Shown piece after piece: positions 1-6,937 of a stretch of 16,599 bases of DNA. A program made the translations under genes and the position numbers. Origin of the DNA: Candidatus Cellulosilyticum pullistercoris (GTDB lineage: Bacteria; Bacillota; Clostridia; Lachnospirales; Cellulosilyticaceae); the NCBI GenBank assembly GCA_018883705.1, contig JAHLFQ010000202.1:1-16599 (forward strand), given 5' to 3'. Under the pieces are notes generated by a model. That model was not told the DNA's origin and searched no databases. It saw nothing but the letters and a program-made list of their open reading frames with translations. Within the stretch, counting starts at the first letter, position 1. The number at the start of each line of letters is the position of its first letter.

Positions 1-2465
1 TAGCTGGTCTTTCTAATCAAATGCACCTTGCACGTATGGCTGTTGAAGAAACAGGTCGTGGTATTTTTGAAGATAAAGTAACTAAAAATATTTTCTCTAC
101 TGAGTATATCTATCATAGTATTAAACATGAAAAAACTGTAGGTATTATTGAAGATAACGAAGATGACGCATACATGATTGTCGCTGAACCAGTGGGTGTT
201 GTTGCTGGTGTTACACCTGTAACAAACCCAACTTCAACAACAATGTTTAAATCAATTATCGCTCTTAAATCTCGTAACCCAATTATCTTTGGTTTCCATC
301 CATCAGCTCAAAACTGTTCAGCTGAAGCTGCTCGTATCGTAAGAGATGCCGCTATTAAAGCAGGTGCTCCTGAAAACTGTGTTCAGTGGATTGAACACCC
401 ATCTATTGAAGCAACTAATGCACTTATGAATCATCCAAAAGTAGCTATGGTCCTTGCAACTGGTGGTTCAGGCATGGTTCGTGCGGCATACTCAACTGGT
501 AAACCAGCACTTGGGGTTGGTCCTGGTAACGTTCCAGCCTTCATCGAAAAAACAGCTGTACTCGAAAGAGCCGTTAATGATATTATTGTTAGTAAATCTT
601 TTGACAATGGTATGATTTGTGCTTCTGAGCAAGCTGCTATTATCGAAGCACCTGTATATGATAAAGTTCTTCAATTAATGAAAGCACAAGGTTGCTACTT
701 CGCTACTAAAGAAGAAGTGAAAAAAATCGAACCAGTTGTTATTAATCTTGAAAAGGGTATGGTTAATGCCGCTATCGTTGGTAAATATCCATATGAGATT
801 GCTGCAATGGCAGGTATCACTATTCCTAAAGAAACTAAAATTCTTTGTTGTGAAATCGAAGGTGTTGGTCCTGAGTACCCACTTTCAAGAGAAAAGCTTT
901 CTCCAGTATTAGCAATTGTTAAGGCTAAAGACGTAGAAGATGGTATCCGTAAAGCTGAAATCATGGTTGAAATGGGTGGTCTTGGTCATACTTCATCTGT
1001 TCACTCTACCAATAATGATGTGATTAATGAATTTGGTAAACGCCTTAAAACAGGTCGTGTTGTTGTAAACTCACCATCAACTCATGGGGCAATCGGTGAT
1101 ATCTATAACTCTATAACACCATCACTTACTCTTGGATGTGGTTCATACGGTTCTAACTCAACAACTCAAAATGTAACAACATCAAATCTAATTAATACAA
1201 AGAAAGTGGCTAAACGTAAAGTGAATATGCAATGGTTTAAAATTCCAGAAAAAATCTACTTTGAGGCAGGTTCTGTAGCATACCTTTCAAAAATGCCAAA
1301 TATCTCTCGAGTTTTAATCGTAACAGACCCAATGATGGTTAAGCTTGGTTATGTTGATAAATTAACTTACCAATTAAATAAAAATCCAAACCGCCCTACT
1401 ATCGAAATCTTTAGTGATGTAGAGCCAGATCCAGATTTAACGACAGTTCGCCGCGGTACAGAAATGATGAATTCATTTAAACCAGATGCAATAGTTGCTC
1501 TTGGTGGTGGTTCAGCTCTTGATGCTGCTAAAGGGATGTGGTTATTCTATGAACAACCAGAAGCAGATTTCATTGCTATGGCACAAAAATTCGCAGATAT
1601 TAGAAAGCGTGTTTATAAATTCCCTAAACTTGGTAATAAAGCACAAATGGTGTCTATTCCTACTACTTCAGGAACAGGTTCAGAAGTAACTTCATTTGCT
1701 GTTATCTCTGATAAAGCAAACAATATGAAATACCCTCTTGCTGACTATGAATTAACCCCAAATGTTGCTATTATTGACCCAGACTTTGTAATGAGCGTTC
1801 CTCCAGTTCCAACAGCAGATACTGGTCTTGATGTATTAACTCATGCTATCGAAGCATATGTTTCTATCTTAGCTTCTGATTACACTGATGCACTTGCAAT
1901 CAAAGCAATTCAACTTGTATTTGAATATCTTCCACGTTCATATAAAAATGGTGCAAAAGATCCAATAGCTAGAGAAAAAATGCACAATGCTTCAACTATT
2001 GCTGGTATGGCATTTACCAATGCTTTTCTTGGTATCAATCACTCACTAGCTCATAAACTTGGTGGCGAGTTCCACATTGTTCATGGTCGTGCAAATGCAA
2101 TTTTATTACCTCATGTTATCGAATATAATGGATCTACTAACCCAAGTAAATTTGTTGTCTTCCCTAAATATGAAAAATATATTGCACCACAAAAATACCA
2201 AGAAATCGCTAAAGCTCTAGGTCTTCCAGCTTCTACTCCAGAAGAAGGTGTTAAATCTCTTGCTAATGCAGTTAGAAATTTAATGAAAGAACTCAACATT
2301 CCACTTACAATTAAAGAACTTGGTATTGATGAAAAAACTTACCTTGCTTCTATAGATGATCTAGCTTACAAAGCATTCGAAGATCAATGTACAACTGCTA
2401 ACCCAAGATTACCAAAAGTAACTGAACTTGCTGAGCTTTACAAAAAAGCTTACTACGGTAAATAA
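1..2465 (+). CDS. adhE: Bifunctional acetaldehyde-CoA/alcohol dehydrogenase AdhE (5' end missing)
   Basis: Reduces acetyl-CoA to acetaldehyde and then ethanol with two NADH; cytoplasmic, and the family forms spirosome filaments. The frame is open from the window edge (codons start at base 3), so roughly the first 40 residues lie upstream, judged by E. coli AdhE Cys246. Numbering from the Met at base 21: the N-terminal aldehyde dehydrogenase domain (about 1-385) has the thiol nucleophile Cys200 in FDNGMICASEQ and the nucleotide-loop sequence GVGPGN. A short linker (about 385-402) leads to the iron-dependent alcohol dehydrogenase domain, with GGGSALDAAKG (495-505), PTTSGTGSE (547-555) and the predicted iron ligands Asp604, His608, His674 and His688, spaced as in E. 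coli AdhE. Both active sites look intact. The stop is followed by a strong hairpin terminator, so adhE is probably the last gene of its transcript. Promoter and Rex-type control, if any, lie outside the window. Confidence 0.97.
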   Translation, partial: AGLSNQMHLARMAVEETGRGIFEDKVTKNIFSTEYIYHSIKHEKTVGIIEDNEDDAYMIVAEPVGVVAGVTPVTNPTSTTMFKSIIALKSRNPIIFGFHPSAQNCSAEAARIVRDAAIKAGAPENCVQWIEHPSIEATNALMNHPKVAMVLATGGSGMVRAAYSTGKPALGVGPGNVPAFIEKTAVLERAVNDIIVSKSFDNGMICASEQAAIIEAPVYDKVLQLMKAQGCYFATKEEVKKIEPVVINLEKGMVNAAIVGKYPYEIAAMAGITIPKETKILCCEIEGVGPEYPLSREKLSPVLAIVKAKDVEDGIRKAEIMVEMGGLGHTSSVHSTNNDVINEFGKRLKTGRVVVNSPSTHGAIGDIYNSITPSLTLGCGSYGSNSTTQNVTTSNLINTKKVAKRKVNMQWFKIPEKIYFEAGSVAYLSKMPNISRVLIVTDPMMVKLGYVDKLTYQLNKNPNRPTIEIFSDVEPDPDLTTVRRGTEMMNSFKPDAIVALGGGSALDAAKGMWLFYEQPEADFIAMAQKFADIRKRVYKFPKLGNKAQMVSIPTTSGTGSEVTSFAVISDKANNMKYPLADYELTPNVAIIDPDFVMSVPPVPTADTGLDVLTHAIEAYVSILASDYTDALAIKAIQLVFEYLPRSYKNGAKDPIAREKMHNASTIAGMAFTNAFLGINHSLAHKLGGEFHIVHGRANAILLPHVIEYNGSTNPSKFVVFPKYEKYIAPQKYQEIAKALGLPASTPEEGVKSLANAVRNLMKELNIPLTIKELGIDEKTYLASIDDLAYKAFEDQCTTANPRLPKVTELAELYKKAYYGK

Positions 2466-2514
2466 TAAATACCCTATCCCTTTTATCAATATGCAAAATT
2501 AATCATTACCCATA

Positions 2515-2560
2515 AATAACCTCACCGAATTCACACTCCTTCGGTGAGGTTATTAAACTT
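2515..2560 (+). terminator. Rho-independent terminator of adhE
   Basis: Perfect 15-bp stem (2515-2529 with 2540-2554, core CCTCACCGAA/TTCGGTGAGG) and a 10-base loop, about 50 bases after the adhE stop. The tail is only moderately T-rich (AAACTTTTATT), but the stem is strong. The remaining bases to 2645 are AT-rich and show no clear promoter. Confidence 0.85.
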
Positions 2561-2657
2561 TTATTAAATCTATGTATTTTAAATTTCCATTTACATTCAT
2601 AACTTTCTCCCTTTCGGTAAATATTAAGATAAAGTAAAGGAGTAAAAGGAGATTTTT

Positions 2658-3281
2658 ATGAAAAAGTCAGTTATTTCTATCATTTTTTTTAGTTTACTTA
2701 TGATGCTCTTTGTAGGTTGTAATCAAAATCAAGTAGATAGTCCAGAAAAAGTTGCATCGAATTTTTTACAAGCTTTGCAACAACAAAAATATACCAGTGC
2801 CAAAACTTACTATGCCGAAAACTTAGACAATATGGCTAACTTTAGAAATCAAATTGAAGACATTTCTCCCTCAGTTGCTAATAAACTCTTTAGTAAAATG
2901 TCAGATTTCTCTTATACCATACATGAAACTACTATAAATCCTAATGATTCTAACAAGGCTAGCGTTACAGCTACTATTACAGCCTATGATTTAGGTAAAT
3001 CCTTTGAATCAACGGTTCTTGACTATATCAAAACAGATTTAGAAATGACTTTTGATGGTGCTACCAGTGATGATGTCATTAAACAAGCTGAAGAAGTTAT
3101 TGTTAATGAAATTGAATCAAGTGAAAAAACCTTTGTAAGTGATGTTACAATCACTCTAACCAAAAAGGATAATGTATGGACAATAGATAAAATTAGTGAC
3201 AACCCTGTTCTATTAAATGCACTAAGTGGTAATATTATTAATACAATAGAACAATTATCTACTAATCTTCAAAATCAATAA
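2658..3281 (+). CDS. Small secreted lipoprotein of unknown function
   Basis: 207 residues. Lys2-Lys3 and a hydrophobic stretch (4-19) end in the lipobox FVGC, with Cys21 as the predicted lipidated residue, so the protein should be anchored on the outer face of the membrane. The mature part starts with a short polar linker and an amphipathic helix (PEKVASNFLQALQQQ), then a beta-rich part ending in KKDNVWTIDKIS. This order resembles small NTF2-like or DUF4878-type lipoproteins, but I cannot assign a family with certainty and no catalytic motif is visible. AAGGAG (2646-2651) sits 6 bases before the ATG and fixes the start. The gene is monocistronic, between the adhE terminator and its own hairpin at 3295. 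Confidence 0.85.
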   Translation: MKKSVISIIFFSLLMMLFVGCNQNQVDSPEKVASNFLQALQQQKYTSAKTYYAENLDNMANFRNQIEDISPSVANKLFSKMSDFSYTIHETTINPNDSNKASVTATITAYDLGKSFESTVLDYIKTDLEMTFDGATSDDVIKQAEEVIVNEIESSEKTFVSDVTITLTKKDNVWTIDKISDNPVLLNALSGNIINTIEQLSTNLQNQ

Positions 3282-3294
3282 AAAAGATTATTTT

Positions 3295-3329
3295 ACTCAC
3301 TAGATTAATTCTAATCTAGTGAGTTTTTT
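3295..3329 (+). terminator. Terminator between convergent genes
   Basis: Perfect 13-bp stem (3295-3307 with 3312-3324, ACTCACTAGATTA/TAATCTAGTGAGT), 4-base loop, then six T on the plus strand. It ends the lipoprotein transcript. It also lies just past the stop of the minus-strand gene at 3339 and may serve it too, with a poorer U-tract (AAAATAATCTTTTTT). Confidence 0.85.
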
Positions 3330-3338
3330 ATCTTACTT

Positions 3339-3728
3339 TTATTTACTTTCAAGATTTACTTCTAATACTTTCATTGCCTGATAATAAGGCTCACTTATAA
3401 ATGCTACAAGCATTTCTTTGCCTGCCGAAGGATACTTACCTGCTTCAATATCATTCTTTACTTGTATTGCCTTATTCCATACTGCTTCATCAGATACTAA
3501 TTTAATCTTAGCTGCAGTTAGAAAAATTTGTTTTGAATGAACGACTCTATAACCAGTTGCTTCTAAATAGTGCTCTACAATACCTTCAGTAAAGCTAAAT
3601 AGTTTAAGGAAAAGATTATAAACTTCTTCTGCTTCTAGCTGGGTTAAAATATTTTGTTTAATTAATAGGCTTAGTGTTTCAACTACTTCTGCATAATTTA
3701 ATTTTCTTCCTTCTCTAAAAAAAGCCAT
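3339..3728 (-). CDS. Hypothetical 129-aa protein, mostly helical
   Basis: I do not recognise the family. The sequence has no signal peptide, membrane segment or metal-binding Cys/His cluster. It looks like a small cytoplasmic helical protein: heptad-like hydrophobics in YAEVVETLSLLIKQN and LEAEEVYNLFLKLF, a middle part with GYRVVHSKQIFLTAAKIKLVSDEAVW, and a C-terminal helix PYYQAMKVLEVNLESK. Translation is well supported by the perfect site GGAGGAG (3735-3741), 6 bases from the ATG. It is convergent with the lipoprotein gene and stands alone after the sppA terminator. The 150 bases upstream hold no confident promoter. Confidence 0.75.
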   Translation of the reverse strand: MAFFREGRKLNYAEVVETLSLLIKQNILTQLEAEEVYNLFLKLFSFTEGIVEHYLEATGYRVVHSKQIFLTAAKIKLVSDEAVWNKAIQVKNDIEAGKYPSAGKEMLVAFISEPYYQAMKVLEVNLESK

Positions 3729-3898
3729 CTTATTCTCCTCCCCCTTAGCTCTACATTTTGGAATTATTTCTCCTTCTTTACCATAGTATATTTATTTCTC
3801 TTTATTTTCATGCCATATTCTTCTATCATCTTGCTATATTACTTTTTCTCCTCTTTATAAAATACATATCATCTTAAGCCTATATACAATTTTTCCAT

Positions 3899-3945
3899 AA
3901 AAAAATACTATGAATGTAAGTTCATTGCACATTCATAGTATTTTT
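3899..3945 (-). terminator. Terminator of sppA
   Basis: Perfect 17-bp stem (3901-3917 with 3929-3945, core ATACTATGAATGT) with an 11-base loop. Read on the minus strand it is followed by an unbroken T run (complement of A 3899-3905). It starts 11 bases after the sppA stop and ends the minus-strand ytvI-sppA cluster. Confidence 0.9.
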
Positions 3946-3956
3946 CTTCTTTATAT

Positions 3957-4988
3957 TTATTGCATATAATACATAAACGTAGGGGCCTGATGTTTTTCGA
4001 TATGTCCTGTAATCTGATCGAATTTTTCTAGTGCTTTGCTACTATCTAGTTTTACTGATACACTTGATAAAAGTTCATCCATAAAACTTACAGGAGGTGT
4101 TTGCTCATAAAATGTGGCGTCTTGTAAATTATATGTAGTGATCATATCATCTACTGCCTCTTCATAAGTTCCAATTTCATCAATTAATCCAAGTTCTTTA
4201 GCTTGAACAGGTGAATAGACTCTCCCATCTGCTAACTCATATACTTTGTCTAAATCAAGATTTCTATTTTCCGCCACAACACCAACAAAAATGTCATAGT
4301 ATTCGTCTACTATACTTTGGAATATGGCTCTTTGTTCATCTGTTAATGGATTACCCATGGATTTATTAACACCTGAGGTAATCTTATCTTGCTTAATACC
4401 AATTAGCTCTTGAAGCCCTGTTGTATCTGTTACAGATGTGATAACACCAATAGAACCTGTCATGGTCATACGACTTGCATAGATTTTGTCTGCTGCCATA
4501 CTTACATATACAGCACCAGATGCAGCTGTTTGTGCCATATAAGCATAAACAGGCCTTCCTGTTACTGCTTTATATTCTTTAAGTTTTAAATAAAGTTCAT
4601 CCGATTCATATACTCCGCCGCCTGGTGAATTAATATATAAGAAAATCCCTTTATTAGAATCACTATTCATTAAGGCATTAATCTTATTAAGCGTCCAATT
4701 ATGCTGATAGGTAGAACTGCCTTCTTGAATCGTTCCTTCTATATGTAATACATCAATTGTATCACCTATCACATAAGCATTTGAATAATCCCCATTTGTG
4801 TTAGAAACGATGGCACCAAATAGGTTACCAAAAAATTGACTAAATAAAATATACCAAAATCCTAAAAACATAAAACAACCACAAATGACACACACAATTA
4901 CTACACTTGAGCGCATAGGTTCTTTAGGTGGTTTCTGTGGAGATTTATACTCATTATTTTGATGGTATTGTTTCTGTTCTTCCATCAT
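3957..4988 (-). CDS. sppA: Signal peptide peptidase SppA (S49 family)
   Basis: Membrane-bound serine protease that degrades signal peptides left after secretion; the family forms dome-shaped oligomers at the membrane. 343 residues: a cytoplasmic polar start, one transmembrane helix (about 28-50) and an outside S49 domain. YINSPGGGVYESDELY (118-133) is the substrate-groove loop. Ser157 (TAASGAVYVSMAADKI) is the predicted nucleophile and Lys209 (SGVNKSMGNPLT) the general base. Their 52-residue spacing equals that of Ser147/Lys199 in B. subtilis SppA, so this is the short one-domain type. Two ATG codons are adjacent (4988 and 4985); AAGGAAGG (4992-4999) favours the second slightly. It is the last gene of a minus-strand cluster with the YtvI-like permease, with no terminator between them. 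Confidence 0.95.
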   Translation of the reverse strand: MMEEQKQYHQNNEYKSPQKPPKEPMRSSVVIVCVICGCFMFLGFWYILFSQFFGNLFGAIVSNTNGDYSNAYVIGDTIDVLHIEGTIQEGSSTYQHNWTLNKINALMNSDSNKGIFLYINSPGGGVYESDELYLKLKEYKAVTGRPVYAYMAQTAASGAVYVSMAADKIYASRMTMTGSIGVITSVTDTTGLQELIGIKQDKITSGVNKSMGNPLTDEQRAIFQSIVDEYYDIFVGVVAENRNLDLDKVYELADGRVYSPVQAKELGLIDEIGTYEEAVDDMITTYNLQDATFYEQTPPVSFMDELLSSVSVKLDSSKALEKFDQITGHIEKHQAPTFMYYMQ

Positions 4989-5063
4989 ATACCTTCCTTA
5001 TCTTATTATTTATATCCTTATTTTATCTTAACATATTCATTTCTAAGTACTACTCCACCTATC

Positions 5064-5291
5064 TTAGCTGCTGGACCCGGACATTAGGTTTTTTGCTTCA
5101 TCTCTCAATAAAGGTAACTGCACTTTTTTGTCTATCATCTCCTTCCTATAAGCATATGCTCTTGTGTCTGCTAACATGATGACCCATATTAATAGCTAAA
5201 AGCATAGAAGCAATACGACAAATAAATCTCTTCTGGTAAAATGTCGTTTGCTTCCATGCCTATTTTTTACTGCATCAGCTATTACTGCCAT
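5064..5291 (-). pseudogene. Small single-pass membrane protein frame broken by one TAG
   Basis: A 75-codon frame starts at an ATG inside the 3' end of the upstream permease gene (17-base overlap) and runs to TAA at 5064, with one in-frame stop, TAG at 5196-5198 (codon 32). Ignoring that stop it reads as a coherent small membrane protein: basic N-terminus (KNRHGSKRHFTRRD, 9-22), a hydrophobic span DLFVVLLLCF-stop-LLIWVIML (22-40) and a charged tail (DTRAYAYRKEMIDKK onward). That is a clean positive-inside single-pass layout, and the stop falls in the middle of the membrane span. The ribosome-binding site is weak (GAG only). It lies between two co-oriented membrane genes. It may be a recently inactivated gene, a 31-aa peptide, or a chance frame. 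Confidence 0.4.
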
Positions 5292-6414
5292 CTGAACATT
5301 TCTCATTAAAAGCTTTCTTTTGCTCTGATTTATTTATAGGCTTAAATTGTGGTAATACCCCTACATTCTGTAGCATTTGAAAAGTCACGACTACAATCGG
5401 GCCTAAAATCATCCCTAATACCCCTATTGATTTATAGCCAATATAAACTGCCATTAATGTAACGAGTGCATAAATACCTATCTGTGTAGATAAAATTTTA
5501 GGCTCCATAATTTGTCTTGTGACAAAGATAACGCCATATATACATATAAGCCCTACTGCTAAAGTAAAATTCCCTATTAAAACATTATAGATTGCCCAAG
5601 GAATCAAAATAGTACCACTTCCAAACACAGGTAGTGCATCAACAAAGCCAATAATGACACTTAATAATAACGCATAATCTACGCCAAAAATAAATAACCC
5701 TATTAAGCATATCATAAAAGTCATACTCATCAGAATAACTTGCGTACGAATATAACCTCCAAGTGCTCCAAGCATTCCTCGTTGCATAATAACAATTCTA
5801 TCTACTATAGTATCAGAAAATTGTGCTTTTACAAAGTCTTTAATGCGATAATAATCCTTTGTCATAAAGAAGGTAGCTAATAACATCACTACAATGAATA
5901 GAACAATATCCGGTACCTTAGAGATCGCATCATAAATTGTCGGAATAACTGAAGTAAGAAAGGAGCTTATATTATTAAGTACCTGTTCAATTAAAGTATC
6001 AAGATCCATAATTCCTCCACCTCCTGGTAAAAGGTGAATCTTATTACCTAGTTTTTCTTCTATATTATTTATTTGGATAATAATCTCATCTGTAAGAGTC
6101 GGCAACGTACTCGCAAAATTAATCATTTGTTCCCATAGCTTCTTAATAATTAACGCGATAATACTTAGTAGTCCGCTTAGTATAGAAAGCATACTTAAAA
6201 TCGTTCCAATACCTCTTGGTATTAACAACCTCTTAGAAAACCAAGAAACAACTGGATTTAATAAGGTTGCAAATAACCATGCAATAATAAAAGGTGCAAA
6301 TAGCCCTAGGATGTTAAGTCTTAATGCCATGTAAGCAATAAAAATAATCACCAAAAATATAGCAATTTTCCGTCCACTACGTTTATACCAAACTTCAATT
6401 TTATCTTCTAACAT
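5275..6414 (-). CDS. YtvI-like AI-2E family membrane permease
   Basis: Integral membrane protein of the AI-2E/UPF0118 superfamily; the closest named relative I recall is the sporulation membrane protein YtvI, which has a similar length (about 370 aa). The start chosen is the ATG at 6414, not the one 7 codons earlier, because AGGGAGGG (6421-6428) sits 6 bases before it; this gives 379 residues. Hydrophobic segments lie at about 16-34, 36-53, 72-90, 168-186, 225-245, 248-276, 283-301 and 316-348. A long soluble-looking insert (93-165) contains a GGGG run. Family signatures are FVDALPVFGSGTILIPW (257-273) and EPKILSTQIG (304-313). A TATAAT-like -10 (6478-6483) lies upstream with only a poor -35. 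The substrate is unknown; a sporulation role is inferred from the name-relative only. Confidence 0.85.
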   Translation of the reverse strand: MLEDKIEVWYKRSGRKIAIFLVIIFIAYMALRLNILGLFAPFIIAWLFATLLNPVVSWFSKRLLIPRGIGTILSMLSILSGLLSIIALIIKKLWEQMINFASTLPTLTDEIIIQINNIEEKLGNKIHLLPGGGGIMDLDTLIEQVLNNISSFLTSVIPTIYDAISKVPDIVLFIVVMLLATFFMTKDYYRIKDFVKAQFSDTIVDRIVIMQRGMLGALGGYIRTQVILMSMTFMICLIGLFIFGVDYALLLSVIIGFVDALPVFGSGTILIPWAIYNVLIGNFTLAVGLICIYGVIFVTRQIMEPKILSTQIGIYALVTLMAVYIGYKSIGVLGMILGPIVVVTFQMLQNVGVLPQFKPINKSEQKKAFNEKCSDGSNS

Positions 6415-6477
6415 CTTTTTCCCTCCCTTTATCATCTTGTACTTCTAAAATATACCCGTATGAGTTACTTTGCAATC

Positions 6478-6483
6478 ATTATA
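6478..6483 (-). promoter_or_regulatory. Possible -10 of the YtvI-like gene
   Basis: Perfect TATAAT on the minus strand, about 65 bases before the ATG at 6414. The hexamer 17 bases further upstream (ATTAAA) is a weak -35. The site lies just downstream of the 6547-6578 terminator, which is where a promoter for this cluster is needed. Confidence 0.3.
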
Positions 6484-6546
6484 GTGTTAAAATATGTACG
6501 TTTAATAAAATTTAATTTATCAGCTCTTTATCCAATTGTTACATAT

Positions 6547-6578
6547 AAAAAGGCTATACTCATTTATTGAGTATAGCC
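6547..6578 (-). terminator. Minus-strand terminator before the YtvI-like gene
   Basis: Perfect 11-bp stem (6552-6562 with 6568-6578, GGCTATACTCA/TGAGTATAGCC), 5-base loop, then TTTTT on the minus strand (6547-6551). It insulates the permease gene from whatever is transcribed upstream. A TATAAT hexamer at 6624-6629 and a small 5-bp hairpin (6593-6606) lie upstream of it on the same strand. Confidence 0.75.
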
Positions 6579-6680
6579 ATATACAATATGATTAGCAATA
6601 GTGCTACTCACTTACACTAAAATATTATAAAAATCCAAGATTCTTAAATTCTTTTTAAGATCATCTCTTCTTTTTTAGAC

Positions 6681-6713
6681 AAAAAAATACACCATATTGG
6701 GGGATATGGTGTA
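6681..6713 (-). terminator. Terminator of the candidate RNA / DUF4914 transcript
   Basis: Perfect 10-bp stem (6688-6697 with 6704-6713, TACACCATAT/ATATGGTGTA), a 6-base loop that reads CCCCCA on the minus strand, and seven T (complement of A 6681-6687). It is the first hairpin-plus-T-tract after the DUF4914 stop at 6938, about 225 bases away. Confidence 0.85.
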
Positions 6714-6819
6714 AAAAATAGAGTTTTGTAAGGGTTTGCTATTTGGATAAATAATGCTACTTTATATGTGTTTAGGGGAGTTTCGAGTTTAGGGGAATAA
6801 AGTAACATTACTTCCATAT

Positions 6820-6837
6820 GTAATCAATATTGATTAC
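6820..6837. repeat. Perfect 18-bp palindrome GTAATCAATATTGATTAC
   Basis: Both halves (GTAATCAAT and ATTGATTAC) are exact reverse complements. It lies about 10-30 bases after the predicted start of the candidate RNA. It could be a dimeric-regulator operator or the 5' hairpin of that RNA. No other copy was noticed in this window. Confidence 0.6.
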
Positions 6838-6854
6838 TGTTCCGTTCATGTAAT

Positions 6855-6883
6855 ATATTATCACCTATTGTTGTCGATTTTAA
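6855..6883 (-). promoter_or_regulatory. Possible promoter of the candidate small RNA
   Basis: Minus strand: TTAAAA (6878-6883), a 17-base spacer, and TAATAT (6855-6860) preceded by TG in extended -10 position (TGATAATAT). Each hexamer matches the consensus at 4 of 6 bases. Transcription would start near 6848, just before the palindrome. Confidence 0.35.
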
Positions 6884-6937
6884 GTCCTATTTGTAAATAA
6901 ATTGTTAATAAATATCGTTTTATGAATATTTTATTAC

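Larger units (their letters stand above)
6681..6848 (-). ncRNA. Candidate structured small RNA with C-rich loops
   Basis: On the minus strand, three hairpins follow a promoter-like site. The first is the 18-bp palindrome 6820-6837 (7-bp stem, AUAU loop). The second is a 14-bp stem (6797-6810 with 6752-6765) whose only non-Watson-Crick pair is G-U on the minus-strand RNA but C-A on the plus-strand RNA, which points to minus-strand transcription. Its 31-base loop carries the sequence UCCCCUAAAC twice (complements of 6770-6779 and 6787-6796). The third is a terminator hairpin with loop CCCCCA and seven U. C-rich single-stranded loops are typical of Gram-positive small RNAs that pair with Shine-Dalgarno sequences; that role is inference. 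It could instead be the 3' UTR of the DUF4914 gene or a processed piece of it. I cannot match it to a named RNA family. Confidence 0.42.

Noticed and set aside
3764..3829. 21-codon basic frame upstream of the 129-aa gene
   Set aside because: It is short, has no ribosome-binding site at proper spacing, and shows no attenuator-like hairpin around it.
4928..5179. 83-codon plus-strand frame across the sppA start
   Set aside because: It overlaps the sppA N-terminus and the broken minus-strand frame, has no ribosome-binding site, and shows no recognisable protein features.
6644..6817. 57-codon minus-strand frame (MEVMLLYSPKLETPL...) through the candidate RNA
   Set aside because: It has no ribosome-binding site, runs straight through a strong terminator hairpin, and has an unlikely composition. 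The RNA structure explains the region better.
6885..6925. Rex-like site (TTGTTAA at 6903-6909)
   Set aside because: Only one half-site is present; the second half (TTAACAA at the right spacing) is missing.
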